NCBI GenBank assembly: GCA_016709675.1
Contig: JADJMH010000002.1
Location: 248,001 to 312,000, forward strand
Length of the DNA: 64,000 bases
Origin: Candidatus Accumulibacter proximus
GTDB taxonomy: Bacteria > Pseudomonadota > Gammaproteobacteria > Burkholderiales > Rhodocyclaceae
Direction: 5' to 3'
Shown here: one piece after another, positions 1 through 9,497 of the stretch
Position numbering within the stretch: position 1 is the first letter of the stretch
How the letters are laid out: every line of letters begins with the position of its first letter
Made by a program: the position numbers and the translations under genes
The notes under the pieces: model-generated
What the model saw: only the letters and a program-made list of their open reading frames with translations
Database searches by the model: none
What the model was told of the DNA's origin: nothing

Positions 1-281
1 GTCATCGACGTGTTCATCTGATCGAGCGGGATCTGATCGAACAACTGATCCATGTCCTCGATCGATGATATCGGCACGCCGACCTTGCCGACCTCCCCCC
101 TTGCCAGCGGACTGTCGGCATCGTAGCCGGTCTGCGTCGGCAGATCGAAGGCCACCGACAACCCCGTCTGGCCCTTGGCGAGATTGGTTCGATAAAGCGC
201 GTTGGAGGCCTTGGCCGAGCTGTGACCGCTATAGGTCCGCATCAACCAGGGCTGATCCCGTTTTTTCTGGACGGCAACCAT
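1..281 (-). CDS. ecm: Ethylmalonyl-CoA mutase (MeaA/Ecm type), N-terminal part, cut by window edge
   Basis: Only the first 93 codons are in the window. The translation begins MVAVQKKRDQPWLMRTYSGH and continues through NLAKGQTGLSVAFDLPTQTG, YDADSPLARGEVGKVGVPIS and FDQIPLDQMNTSM, the conserved N-terminal signature of B12-dependent acyl-CoA mutases of the MeaA/ethylmalonyl-CoA mutase group. The enzyme converts ethylmalonyl-CoA to methylsuccinyl-CoA. The ATG lies 2 bases after the stop of the mesaconyl-CoA hydratase gene, so it is the last gene seen of a tight ethylmalonyl-CoA pathway operon. The cobalamin domain is outside the window, so ethylmalonyl versus methylmalonyl specificity rests on neighbours. 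Confidence 0.85.
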   Translation of the reverse strand, partial: MVAVQKKRDQPWLMRTYSGHSSAKASNALYRTNLAKGQTGLSVAFDLPTQTGYDADSPLARGEVGKVGVPISSIEDMDQLFDQIPLDQMNTSM

Positions 282-283
282 GA

Positions 284-1465
284 CTATCCCCTTTTCCGGA
301 TCAAGAGACGTCTCTCGATCTCAAAGATCTTCTGATCAATCTTCTCCTTGCCCATCTCCTTCTTGTCGTTTTCCTTGATGAACAAGTCCTCGCCATACTT
401 GGCCAACGCGCTCGACGCACTGATGTTCTTGACGCCAATGAGCTGGAAACTCACGAGCCCGAACCTCGCGCCCAGCTCGCCCGGGGCATCCTCGGCAGCC
501 AGCACGCGCGACAGGGCGGCAACCGTATCGCCGCTGACCGATGGCTGGGTGTGGTAGCCCTCGGTAAAACCGAGTTCCCAGAAGCTGTTCTCGCTTACGT
601 CACGGCTGGCCAGTCCTTCCAGCCAAGCGAAAACCAGACCGCCATAAACGATCGGGTCGCCGCTCATCTTGCCCGACAGGCCGGCGCTGAAGATGCGGTC
701 GAAATGCAGCGGATGCGTGTTGCCCACCGCATAGGTCAGTGGCAGATGCTCGTCGGTGATCGTTCGGCCGTTGGCATGGACGATGACCTCGCCGACCGTG
801 AAATCCTCGAACCAGGAATTGGGACCGGTGAGACGCGACGGGAGCTCCGTCGGGAAGTCCGGCAGCAGGACCTCGGCATCCTTGACCCAGGGGAAGGCCG
901 GCATCACCGCTGATGGCGGCAAGGGTGTGGTTGCCGGGCGGTCTCCCTGTCCTGCGACCATGATCTTTCTCTCGTACTGGAGGACGACTTCGTCATTCTG
1001 GTTGATGCCCAGTGTCCGGATGGTCACGATGCCCGGCTTGCCGGCACCGCGCTCCTTGCGGTCGATGACCTTGGTCAGCGACCGAATCGTATCCAGTGCA
1101 TACACCGGCCGTAGGTATTGAGCGTCGTAATAGCCGAGATTGGCCATCGCCTTTTCGGAATCGTTTTGTACACCCAGCGAAAGAACGACGTTGAAAACCA
1201 TCTGCGGCGACGCCACCAGACCGCAGAAGCCGCTGGCCCTGGCGAACTCCTCGTTGAGGTAGAGCGGATTGCATTGCATGTAGGTTCGTGCGAAAGCCTC
1301 CATCTGGGCAGCGAGGAAGGTGAAGCCGCGCGGGTGGACAAAAACCTGTCCCGGCACGAACTCCTCCAGATAACGGCCATAGTGCGGACAGCGGATGCTT
1401 GCCAGGTCCACCTTCACTTCCTTGGCCAATTCAGGCTGTGCTCGAAAACGAATTGCTTGCGACAT
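284..1465 (-). CDS. mch: Mesaconyl-CoA hydratase (beta-methylmalyl-CoA dehydratase), MaoC double hot-dog
   Basis: 393 residues, normal for the two-hot-dog MaoC-like hydratase family. The C-terminal half carries the hydratase-2-like motif THPLHFD (around residues 250-256) followed by IVYGGLVFAWLEGLASR; the N-terminal half has the matching PLYLNEEFA...CGLVASPQMVFNVVLSLG. It would hydrate mesaconyl-C1-CoA to beta-methylmalyl-CoA in the ethylmalonyl-CoA pathway. It sits between methylsuccinyl-CoA dehydrogenase and the mutase, the order expected for consecutive steps. A second, more distant copy lies at 15087-16145. Confidence 0.85.
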   Translation of the reverse strand: MSQAIRFRAQPELAKEVKVDLASIRCPHYGRYLEEFVPGQVFVHPRGFTFLAAQMEAFARTYMQCNPLYLNEEFARASGFCGLVASPQMVFNVVLSLGVQNDSEKAMANLGYYDAQYLRPVYALDTIRSLTKVIDRKERGAGKPGIVTIRTLGINQNDEVVLQYERKIMVAGQGDRPATTPLPPSAVMPAFPWVKDAEVLLPDFPTELPSRLTGPNSWFEDFTVGEVIVHANGRTITDEHLPLTYAVGNTHPLHFDRIFSAGLSGKMSGDPIVYGGLVFAWLEGLASRDVSENSFWELGFTEGYHTQPSVSGDTVAALSRVLAAEDAPGELGARFGLVSFQLIGVKNISASSALAKYGEDLFIKENDKKEMGKEKIDQKIFEIERRLLIRKRG

Positions 1466-1533
1466 GGAATCTCCCCTTTATTTCCGTGGCTATCCCGCGC
1501 GCTGTATCGGCGCGCATCGGGCTGGAGGCGGAC

Positions 1534-3207
1534 CTACACAGCGTCAATCAGCGAGCGTGTGATGACCTTCAGAGCCAGCGTCTCCTCTGCCCCCTCGAAG
1601 ATCGACAGCACGCGCGCATCGAGGAAGTACCGACTGACTGCTGTTTCCTCGGCGTAGCCCATGCCGCCGTGAATCTGCATCGCTTCGCGGGTGAGCCATT
1701 CGGCCGTCCGGCAGGTAAACAGCTTGACCATGCTGGCTTCCATCTGGCCCTGTCCCTGATCCATCAATCGACCCACGGCATAGGTGAATTGGCGGGAAAT
1801 GGTCAACAGCGTTGCCATGCGCGCCAGCTTGACGAGCGTGAGCTGATAATCTCCGATGGGTTTGCCAAATGCCTTGCGCTCCTGCGAATAGGAAACCGCC
1901 TTTTCAAACGCCGCCTGCATGACGCCAATCGCCCGCGCGGCAGTTTGAATACGTCCGCCGGCAAATCCAGCCATCGTGAAGTAAAAGCCCTTGCCTTCGC
2001 CCTCCGGTCCGCCCACCAGATTCTCGTCCGGAACAAAGACGTGGTCGAAGAACACCTCGTACGAATGCATCCCGCGATAACCGATGGTCGCGATCGCCCG
2101 GCCAGTCAGCACACCGCCCTGCGGCTGACGGTATTCGAAATCGTGGCCGTCGTATGAGTCCTTCTCGACCAGAAACATGCTCAGGCCGCGGTGGCCAAGC
2201 GAACGGTCGGGATTGGATCGCGCCAGCACGAGGAGGACGCCAGCCTTGCCGGCCATCGTGCACCAGGTCTTGACGCCGTCGAGGATCCAGCCGCCTTCAC
2301 ACTTCGTCGCCTTCAGTCGCATCGCGGCGACGTCGGATCCGGTGTCGGGTTCGGTCACGGCAATCGCACACAAGGGGTCACCCATCGCCACCAGCGGCAG
2401 CCACTTCTGCCGCTGCTCCTCTGTTCCACCCTTGAGCAGGGAACGGCTGAGGATTTCCGGTCGAGTGATCAGACTACCCGCCCCGCCGAGCGAGCCGCGC
2501 GAAAGCTCCTCGGTGACCACGATCATGCCCATGTTGTCTTCATGATCGTCGCTTTGCAGGCCACCGTAGCGCTCGGGAATCGACAGACCAAAACAGCCCA
2601 TTTCCGTCAATGGATCGAGAATCTCCTTCGGAATGATCCGGTCATGACGGTGAATCTCCTCCGCCAATGGCATCACCACGTTAGTGGCCAGTTTGCGGAA
2701 CGAATCCTGCATCATCGTCGCATCGTCACTCAGCATATAGGCGCCACTCGCGCCATTCAACGCGATGACTTGCCTGCCCAGCGCTTCGAGATTGCCCGCG
2801 TCCAGTTGCGTCTGGCAGAACTGGTTGAGGGCCGATGACGACAAGGCTGCGACGTCCGCGTCGTTCAGACCAAAGCTCTGCGGCCGTGCCCGCAAGCGAT
2901 TGTGAATGTTCTGCAAGGCCTCGGCGCAAAACACCAGGGCCATCCGCTCTTCCAGACAGGCGCCACCCCCTGTCTGGATTGCGGCCGCCTTGCCGGCATA
3001 TTCCGCCGCGAAACGCGCGCCGGTCGATTCGGCCGCACACCAGGCCAGATCAAAGCTGGCCATCTGATGCGCGTCCAGCTTTTCGTTCGAGACTCCCTTG
3101 CCGCCGATGCTTTGCTGCTTGATCCAGTTCAACGACTTCCTGATCAGTGCATCGGCTGATTCGAGATGCTGCAACGCTCCCTGCATCCCGCTGTTGACCT
3201 CAGTCAT
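1534..3207 (-). CDS. mcd: (2S)-Methylsuccinyl-CoA dehydrogenase
   Basis: 557 residues. An extra N-terminal region of roughly 150 residues precedes a standard acyl-CoA dehydrogenase fold, which is the hallmark of Mcd. The fold shows CAIAVTEPDTGSDVAAM, GWILDGVKTWCTMAGKAG, FVPDENLVGGPEGEGKGF, QIHGGMGYAEE and the C-terminal SIFEGAEETLALKV where the catalytic Glu is expected. It oxidises methylsuccinyl-CoA to mesaconyl-C1-CoA using FAD and passes electrons to ETF. It lies between the aldolase and mch genes in the operon. Confidence 0.88.
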   Translation of the reverse strand: MTEVNSGMQGALQHLESADALIRKSLNWIKQQSIGGKGVSNEKLDAHQMASFDLAWCAAESTGARFAAEYAGKAAAIQTGGGACLEERMALVFCAEALQNIHNRLRARPQSFGLNDADVAALSSSALNQFCQTQLDAGNLEALGRQVIALNGASGAYMLSDDATMMQDSFRKLATNVVMPLAEEIHRHDRIIPKEILDPLTEMGCFGLSIPERYGGLQSDDHEDNMGMIVVTEELSRGSLGGAGSLITRPEILSRSLLKGGTEEQRQKWLPLVAMGDPLCAIAVTEPDTGSDVAAMRLKATKCEGGWILDGVKTWCTMAGKAGVLLVLARSNPDRSLGHRGLSMFLVEKDSYDGHDFEYRQPQGGVLTGRAIATIGYRGMHSYEVFFDHVFVPDENLVGGPEGEGKGFYFTMAGFAGGRIQTAARAIGVMQAAFEKAVSYSQERKAFGKPIGDYQLTLVKLARMATLLTISRQFTYAVGRLMDQGQGQMEASMVKLFTCRTAEWLTREAMQIHGGMGYAEETAVSRYFLDARVLSIFEGAEETLALKVITRSLIDAV

Positions 3208-3258
3208 GGCTCATCCCTTTCCTTCCAGCCAGTCGGCCGGTATTGTTTCCTGGTCCGA

Positions 3259-4701
3259 TTACTTCCTGGTCCGATTATTGACGATGCGAACAAACGAGCG
3301 AGAACGCAATTCGTCCAGGGTGATCCCTGTGGCCAGAACCTCCTGTTCGGTGATTGCGCCGCAGGCCATGCCCCGCAGGAAGAAGTTCAGCAGGCCCTGG
3401 CCCGTCGCCGCGTCGTCGAAGGTATTGCCCACCAGCGTTGCCTGGGCAGCCTTGTTCAGAAATGCGTTCAGGCGCGCCGATGCATCCTGCAGACCGCTGA
3501 GGAAGAAGGTGTCGACCGCCGCATAACGCACAGGCAACTGACCGGGATTCAAGTCCCACCCCTGGTAGTAGGCGTGCCGCATCGAATGCATGATGTTGTC
3601 GTAATGAAGCTTCCAGGCGCCATGCACCACCGCGCGGTTTTCGTCCATCTGCTGGGGAGAAAGGGCAGCGTCCTTGGTCGCCTTGTGCGGTCCGATCGGC
3701 ATGCTGGTGGTTGCGCCGTCGCTGATCGTGATGCCGGTGCCTGCCAGGCTGACCTGCAGCACATGGCGGGCAAAATCGCAGGCCGGATGGGTGTGGCTCT
3801 GGTGTGCCGCCGTGATGTTGCACGACGCCGTGTAATCGTAAGTCCCGAAAATCGCTGAACGGCAGCGGTGACCGCCAGCCGCCACCAGCAGCGGAACCGT
3901 GTTTTCGCCCTTGTGGTTGATGATCGACTGGGTGGTCTCGATCATGATCTCCATCCTGAGCGAATCCTTTGGAAAGCCAAGCCGGGCTTCCAGATTCTCC
4001 AGTACCTTCGCACAGGTGGAAACCTGAGTCGGCGTGGTGACCTTGGGGAGCGTGACGATGAAGTTCTGTGGCAGTTTGCCACCGGTTTTCTCGGCCAACC
4101 GGGTCAGGAAAATGTCCAGGGTACGAATCGAGCGAACCTTGCACTCATCCGAAAAGGTTTTCACGCGGATACCGATAAACGGTGAGAGCAGATTTTCGCT
4201 CATGCCTTTGGCCACCTCGTCGGCAGCCGCGACGGCATGTCCGTCTTCCTCGTCGTCCGGGCGATTGCCGTAGCCATCCTCGAAATCGATGCGGTTGTCC
4301 TCGATGGGTTCGCTTTGCAGCTTCTTCAGTACGCGGTTGTAGACCGTAAAGGCCAGCCAGGCGGCCGGCTTGATCTCGCGTACGTAGTCGGGATTCGTTT
4401 CCAGCGCACGCGTCAGACTCTCGATATAGATGGGGTTCGTCGGCAGGGCATCGGCGCCTGGCAGACCCAGCACACGGGCAAATACGTGGTAATTGGGCGC
4501 ATAGGTGTCGAGCGTCTTGAGTGCAACTTCACCCAACTTGGCGGCGAACCCCGCCTTGAACAGATTGGCACCGCCGTAGACGGTATGAACGGGTTGCCTC
4601 TCAAAGGAATCGGCGGGATAGTGGGACTTGAAATCCACGTTGGAGTTGTGCAGTTCGCTGCAATAGGCATCAACTTCATCATGGGTCAGCGTGAGCTTCA
4701 T
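3259..4701 (-). CDS. HpcH/HpaI-CitE superfamily aldolase/lyase (DUF6986-like), first gene of the ethylmalonyl-CoA operon
   Basis: 480 residues, longer than CitE-type malyl-CoA lyases (about 320). Visible features are IDFEDGYGNRPDDEEDGHA, LRMEIMIETTQSIINHKGE, RSAIFGTYDYTASCNITAAH and ITISDGATTSMPIGPHKA, consistent with a metal-binding TIM barrel of the citrate-lyase beta/malyl-CoA lyase superfamily. The strong Shine-Dalgarno GGAGG lies 8 bases before the ATG. Being first in an operon with mcd, mch and ecm, it may cleave beta-methylmalyl-CoA or malyl-CoA, but that is inference from context; the family is poorly characterised. Confidence 0.7.
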   Translation of the reverse strand: MKLTLTHDEVDAYCSELHNSNVDFKSHYPADSFERQPVHTVYGGANLFKAGFAAKLGEVALKTLDTYAPNYHVFARVLGLPGADALPTNPIYIESLTRALETNPDYVREIKPAAWLAFTVYNRVLKKLQSEPIEDNRIDFEDGYGNRPDDEEDGHAVAAADEVAKGMSENLLSPFIGIRVKTFSDECKVRSIRTLDIFLTRLAEKTGGKLPQNFIVTLPKVTTPTQVSTCAKVLENLEARLGFPKDSLRMEIMIETTQSIINHKGENTVPLLVAAGGHRCRSAIFGTYDYTASCNITAAHQSHTHPACDFARHVLQVSLAGTGITISDGATTSMPIGPHKATKDAALSPQQMDENRAVVHGAWKLHYDNIMHSMRHAYYQGWDLNPGQLPVRYAAVDTFFLSGLQDASARLNAFLNKAAQATLVGNTFDDAATGQGLLNFFLRGMACGAITEQEVLATGITLDELRSRSFVRIVNNRTRK

Positions 4702-5404
4702 ATATTGCCTCCGTAATCATGGCTAAAAATGCACAGACATCCACTGGTTTGACGATCCATGCCCGCAACGGGCCGGGAGACCACCGACAATCGCGACTGG
4801 CGTTGGTGTAATGCGAAGGTGTTGCCGTGACCGGGCCTGGCTGAAAGAGATGGCCGGACGTGGCAATTGAGAGTGAAGCCGGACAAGGGGCGAGGTGCGA
4901 TTGCAGAAAACGGGTGGGCGACAGACGGTTCCCCAGGAACCTTCCGGCGGCACGTGAGCGAAACCTACTTGCCCGCAGCCTTCATCGACACCATTCCGTC
5001 CTGACGCAAGCCGCAATCCGCCCGGGGAGGGCAACTTGCGCCTGCTGCATGGAGAAGGACGGCAAAAGGGGGTGTTCATGCCCAAAACGAGAAATCTAGA
5101 CGAAGAGTATATTAACCGCCTCTGTCAGTCGGCCAGGGTCGTCGCGATTGATGTTTTGGCTCTTGATCCGCACCCCGTGCGTCGGGTGCGGGCAGCGGCT
5201 TATTAGCCCCGGCTTGACGCCGAAGCACACGAAATCCAACGGCACCGGGTAGAGTATAGGGGCCCCCATCTGGCGCTGTCAATCTCGGCGTCAGGACGGA
5301 TTCGTTTATCCTGAGGATCCTGCAGGAGTTCGTCGGTTGATCCGGTCGCCATGGCCCGGCGGGCCAGCTTCTGGCCTTGTTGGCCTGCTGAAGCGGGCCG
5401 GCCA
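4702..5404. other. Intergenic region upstream of the ethylmalonyl-CoA operon
   Basis: About 700 bases between the operon start and the end of tgt. No reading frame looks protein-like. It should hold the operon promoter. The only clear structure is an inverted repeat at 5168-5191 (CCGCACCC, 8-base loop, GGGTGCGG). YajC/SecDF, frequent partners of tgt, are absent. Confidence 0.5.
5168..5191. terminator. Hairpin downstream of tgt
   Basis: CCGCACCC (5168-5175) pairs perfectly with GGGTGCGG (5184-5191) around an 8-base loop. There is no following T-run on either strand, and it lies over 200 bases beyond the tgt stop, so terminator function is only a possibility. Confidence 0.3.
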
Positions 5405-6517
5405 CTACTGCTCTCGACGGCTCCTCGCCCGGTGGAAACTCGCTACCATTTCCGGCAGAGAGCCGTGTGCAATGGCCTCCCGCAGCTCCTGCATCAGCTC
5501 CTGATAGTAATGGAGGTTGTGCAGCGTAGCGAGATGAGCGCCGAGAATCTCGCCGACGCGGTTGAGGTGGTGCAGGTAGGCGCGCGAGAAATTTCGGCAG
5601 GTGTGGCACGAGCAGGTCTCGTCAAGCGGTCGCGGGTCCTGCTTGTGCTTTGCATTCCGGATGCGCACGTCGCCGTGGCGAGTGAACAGATGACCGTTGC
5701 GCGCGTTGCGCGTCGGCAGCACGCAGTCGAACATGTCAATCCCGAGCGTCACGGCAGCGACCAGATCCTCCGGTGTGCCAACACCCATCAGGTAACGCGG
5801 CTTCGACGGCGGCAGGCGCGGTGCGGTGTGCGCGAGGATGCGCGCCATGTCGCTCTTGGGCTCACCCACCGAAAGGCCGCCGATCGCCAAGCCGTCAAAG
5901 CCGATCTCGAGCAGCCCAGCCAGCGATTCGTCACGCAGCGCTTCGTACATGCCGCCCTGGACGATCCCGAACAAGGCGTTGCGGTTGTCCAGTTGGTCGT
6001 GTTGCCGGCGCGAGCGCTCAGCCCAGCGCAGCGACAGGCGCATCGATGCGCCCGCTTCAACCTGGGTGGCAGGGTAGGGGGTGCACTCGTCAAGGATCAT
6101 CGCGATGTCGGAGTTGAGCACGTGCTGGATGCGCATCGACTCCTCCGGTGTGAGGAAAAGGCGGTCGCCGTTGATCGGCGACTGGAACCTGACTCCCTCC
6201 TCGCCAATCTTGCGCAGCGCACCGAGAGAAAAGACCTGAAATCCACCCGAATCGGTGAGTATCGGTCCGTTCCAGCTCATGAAGCGGTGTAGCCCACCAT
6301 GCGCGGCGATGACCTCCAGACCTGGTCGCAACCACAGGTGGAAGGTGTTGCCAAGGCAGATCTGCGCGCCGGCTTCGATCAGGTCGCGTGGTGTCATCGC
6401 CTTGACCGTTCCATAGGTGCCGACCGGCATGAAAGCGGGGGTGTCGACACTGCCATGGGCAAGGGTGATTCGGCCTCGACGGGCCGCGCCATCGCTGGCG
6501 AGAAGTTCAAAGTTCAT
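5405..6517 (-). CDS. tgt: Queuine tRNA-ribosyltransferase (tRNA-guanine transglycosylase)
   Basis: Exchanges guanine-34 for preQ1 in GUN tRNAs during queuosine synthesis. The start at 6517 gives MNFELLASDGAARRGRI, the usual N-terminus; the reading frame extends 39 codons upstream without homology. Motifs seen are FMPVGTYGTVKAMTP, LTDSGGFQVFSLG (catalytic Asp), GLAIGGLSVGE, DCVLPTRNARNG, and the zinc ligands CSCHTC with the following His in LHHL. 370 residues, normal. The partner queA is 18 kb away at 24515-25546, although the two are adjacent in many proteobacteria. Confidence 0.95.
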   Translation of the reverse strand: MNFELLASDGAARRGRITLAHGSVDTPAFMPVGTYGTVKAMTPRDLIEAGAQICLGNTFHLWLRPGLEVIAAHGGLHRFMSWNGPILTDSGGFQVFSLGALRKIGEEGVRFQSPINGDRLFLTPEESMRIQHVLNSDIAMILDECTPYPATQVEAGASMRLSLRWAERSRRQHDQLDNRNALFGIVQGGMYEALRDESLAGLLEIGFDGLAIGGLSVGEPKSDMARILAHTAPRLPPSKPRYLMGVGTPEDLVAAVTLGIDMFDCVLPTRNARNGHLFTRHGDVRIRNAKHKQDPRPLDETCSCHTCRNFSRAYLHHLNRVGEILGAHLATLHNLHYYQELMQELREAIAHGSLPEMVASFHRARSRREQ

Positions 6518-6658
6518 GGGTCGAAGGAGAGCGGGCAGGGGAAGGACCCGCGGCGTGTCGACAGCTTGGCTGCCGAGCAGGCTGGGTTTGCCACGGCGGC
6601 GGGTGGCAAGCGGCCACTGGTCAGGCCACTTCACTGATTACAGGAGCGCGTCGCGTCG

Positions 6659-6676
6659 CCGGCAAGCGCTTGCCGG
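6659..6676. repeat. Perfect 18-bp palindrome between ppdK and tgt
   Basis: CCGGCAAGCGCTTGCCGG is its own reverse complement. It lies 12 bases from a second strong hairpin (6688-6711), in the gap between the ppdK stop and the tgt start. It could be part of a transcription stop or a protein-binding site. Confidence 0.5.
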
Positions 6677-6687
6677 GTGAGCGACGA

Positions 6688-6711
6688 GCACCCCTGGTGA
6701 GCCAGGGGTGC
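6688..6711 (-). terminator. Strong hairpin after ppdK
   Basis: GCACCCCTGG, loop TGAG, CCAGGGGTGC: a perfect 10-bp stem starting 17 bases beyond the ppdK stop. There is no clear T-run after it on the minus strand, so it may be a processing or Rho-assisted stop rather than a classical intrinsic terminator. Confidence 0.6.
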
Positions 6712-6727
6712 CTGTTCCTACACCGGC

Positions 6728-9460
6728 TTAGTCGACGTTGTCGATCGCTGCTTGTGCTGCCGCCAGTCGGGCAATTGGCACCCGGAACGGCGAGCAGCTG
6801 ACATAGTCGAGGCCAACGCGATGGAAGAACTCGACCGAAGCCGGGTCGCCGCCATGCTCGCCACAGACGCCCAACTTGATGCCCGGGCGCGCCGACCGAC
6901 CTTTTTCGACGGCCATCTTGACCAGCAGTCCGACACCTTTCTGGTCGATCGACTGGAAGGGATCACGCTCGTACATGCCGTCCTTCAGATAGCTCGGCAG
7001 GAACTTGCCGGAGTCGTCGCGGGAGAAACCCATGGTCATCTGCGTCAGGTCATTGGTGCCAAACGAGAAGAACTCGGCTTGCTGGCCGATGCTGTCGGCG
7101 ATCAGGGCCGCGCGCGGTGTTTCGATCATGGTGCCGAGCAGGAAGTCAAGTTTCTCGCCACGTTCGGCGAACACTGCCGCTGCCGTCTGGCGGATGATCT
7201 TCGCCTGGGCGTTGAATTCACGGACGGTTCCGACCAGCGGGATCATGATTTCAGCCTTGACGTCGTAACCCTTGGCCTTCATGTTCAGGCCCGCCTCGAG
7301 GATGGCGCGGGTCTGCATTTCGGTGATTTCGGGGTAGGTGATGCCGAGGCGGCAGCCGCGATGGCCCATCATCGGGTTGAACTCGTGCAAGTCGTCGACC
7401 CGCATCTTGATCACGCCGAGCGGCACATTCATCTCGTGCGCCATGATTCGCTGGTTGTCTTCGTCGTGGGGAACGAACTCATGCAGCGGTGGGTCGAGCA
7501 GGCGGATGGTGACTGCCAGGCCGCTCATCTCGCGGAACAGGCCTTCGAAGTCGCCGCGCTGCATCGGCAGCAGCTTGGCCAATGCCCGACGGCGTCCGGC
7601 TTCATCCTCGGCGAGGATCATTTCGCGCACCGCCTTGATGCGGTCGCCCTCGAAGAACATGTGTTCGGTACGGCAGAGGCCGATACCCTTGGCGCCGAAG
7701 TTGCGCGCTGCCTTGGCATCGTCGGGGGTGTCGGCATTGGCGCGCACACCCAGCCGTTTGTAGCGGTCGGCGAGCTCCATCAGCGATCCGAAGTCGCCGG
7801 TGAGTTCGGCTTCCTTGGTCGGCACCTGGCCCAGGTAGACCTCGCCGGTTGAGCCGTCGAGCGAAAGCCATTCGCCTTCCTTGTAGGTTTCGCTGCCGAC
7901 CGACATCGTGCGCGCGTGGTAATCGACATGCACCGCGCCGGCGCCGGAGACGCAGCACTTGCCCATGCCGCGCGCAACGACGGCCGCGTGCGAGGTCATG
8001 CCGCCGCGGGCGGTAAGGATTCCGTTGGCGACGCTCATGCCGCGCAGGTCCTCCGGCGAGGTCTCCTGGCGCACCAGGATCACCGTCTTGCCTTTCCTGA
8101 CCCATTCTTCGGCTTCGTCGGCAAAGAAGACGATCTGTCCGGTCGCCGCACCCGGTGAAGCCGGCAGACCATGCGCGATCGAACGTGCCTTCTTGATCGC
8201 GGCCGGGTCAAAAACCGGGTGCAGGAGCTCGTTCAACCGCTCCGGGTTGACCCGGCGCAAGGCTTCCTTCTCGTCGATGATGCCCTGACGCAGCATTTCC
8301 ATTGCAATCCGCACCATTGCCGAACCGGTGCGCTTGCCGTTGCGCGTCTGGAGCATCCACAGGCGGCCTTCCTGGATGGTGAACTCGACGTCCTGCATGT
8401 CGGCGTAATGCTTCTCCAGTTTGGTCTCGGCCTGCAGGAGCTGCTGGTAGATGTCGGGCATCAGTTCTTCCAGCGACGGGAACTTGCTGCGGCGATCGGC
8501 TTCGCTGACCAGGGCCAGCTGCGCCCAGCGGCGCGAACCCTCGAGCGTGACCTGTTGCGGTGTGCGGATGCCGGCGACGACGTCTTCACCCTGGGCATTG
8601 ATCAGGAATTCACCGTTGAACAGGTCTTCGCCCGTACTTGCGTCACGGGTGAAGGCGACGCCGGTGCCGCTGTTGTCACCAAGATTGCCGAAGACCATGG
8701 CCTGGACGTTGACCGCCGTGCCCCAGGAATCCGGGATGTCGTTCAGTTCGCGATAGACTTTGGCGCGGTCGTTGTTCCAGCTCTGAAAGACCGCCATCAC
8801 GGCACCCCAGAGTTGCTCCCAGGGATCGGTCGGGAACTCGCGGCCAACCCGCGCACGAATCAGGCCCTTGAAACGCAGGACAAGCTCTTTCAGGTCTTCG
8901 GTATCGAGATCGGTATCAAGCTGGACCCCCTTCTTCTCCTTGAGCATGTCGATGACCACTTCGAAGGGGTCGTGATCTTCCTTCGATACTGGCTTGAGGC
9001 CCATCACGACATCACCGTACATCTGCACGAAGCGGCGGTACGAGTCCCATGCGAAACGCTCGTTGTTGGCCTTGCGGGCCAGCCCGGCAACCGCCTCGTC
9101 ATTGAGGCCGAGATTGAGGATGGTGTCCATCATGCCCGGCATCGACGCACGCGAGCCCGAACGTACGGACAGCAGCAGCGGATCCGAGGAGTCGCCGAAC
9201 TTCTTGCCCATTTCCTGCTCGACGAAAGCAACACCTGCACGGACGTCGGCTTCAATCAGTTTGAACACCGCCTCCTTGCCCTGTTCGCTGTAGACGGTGC
9301 AGGCCTCGGTGCTGATCGTGAAGCCGGATGGTACCGCGATTCCCAGGCGGCACATTTCGGCCAGGTTGGCACCCTTGCCTCCCAGCAGATTCTTCATTTT
9401 GGCGTCGCCGTCAGTTCGAGCAGCACCGAATACGTAGACGTTCTTGGTTTCAGTTGACAT
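6728..9460 (-). CDS. ppdK: Pyruvate, phosphate dikinase
   Basis: Interconverts pyruvate + ATP + Pi and phosphoenolpyruvate + AMP + PPi. About 910 residues from the start at 9460 (MSTETKNVYVFG), preceded by a GAGGT ribosome-binding site; the frame upstream of it is not homologous. Motifs: MKNLLGGKGANLAEM (nucleotide-binding domain), LTARGGMTSHAAVVARGMGKCCV (phosphohistidine domain with catalytic His), GIGLCRTEHMFF and LGVCGEHGGDPASVEFFHRVGLDYVSCSPFRVPIARLAAAQA (PEP-binding barrel with catalytic Cys). Its position after a 2-oxoacid:ferredoxin oxidoreductase operon suggests a pyruvate/PEP interconversion module. Confidence 0.97.
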   Translation of the reverse strand: MSTETKNVYVFGAARTDGDAKMKNLLGGKGANLAEMCRLGIAVPSGFTISTEACTVYSEQGKEAVFKLIEADVRAGVAFVEQEMGKKFGDSSDPLLLSVRSGSRASMPGMMDTILNLGLNDEAVAGLARKANNERFAWDSYRRFVQMYGDVVMGLKPVSKEDHDPFEVVIDMLKEKKGVQLDTDLDTEDLKELVLRFKGLIRARVGREFPTDPWEQLWGAVMAVFQSWNNDRAKVYRELNDIPDSWGTAVNVQAMVFGNLGDNSGTGVAFTRDASTGEDLFNGEFLINAQGEDVVAGIRTPQQVTLEGSRRWAQLALVSEADRRSKFPSLEELMPDIYQQLLQAETKLEKHYADMQDVEFTIQEGRLWMLQTRNGKRTGSAMVRIAMEMLRQGIIDEKEALRRVNPERLNELLHPVFDPAAIKKARSIAHGLPASPGAATGQIVFFADEAEEWVRKGKTVILVRQETSPEDLRGMSVANGILTARGGMTSHAAVVARGMGKCCVSGAGAVHVDYHARTMSVGSETYKEGEWLSLDGSTGEVYLGQVPTKEAELTGDFGSLMELADRYKRLGVRANADTPDDAKAARNFGAKGIGLCRTEHMFFEGDRIKAVREMILAEDEAGRRRALAKLLPMQRGDFEGLFREMSGLAVTIRLLDPPLHEFVPHDEDNQRIMAHEMNVPLGVIKMRVDDLHEFNPMMGHRGCRLGITYPEITEMQTRAILEAGLNMKAKGYDVKAEIMIPLVGTVREFNAQAKIIRQTAAAVFAERGEKLDFLLGTMIETPRAALIADSIGQQAEFFSFGTNDLTQMTMGFSRDDSGKFLPSYLKDGMYERDPFQSIDQKGVGLLVKMAVEKGRSARPGIKLGVCGEHGGDPASVEFFHRVGLDYVSCSPFRVPIARLAAAQAAIDNVD

Positions 9461-9497
9461 ACACACATACCTCGCAGGTGAGGGAACAAGGAAGGGA

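Noticed and set aside
8171..9457. Long plus-strand frames opposite ppdK (428 and 366 codons)
   Set aside because: Antisense shadows of the conserved ppdK gene, without homology.
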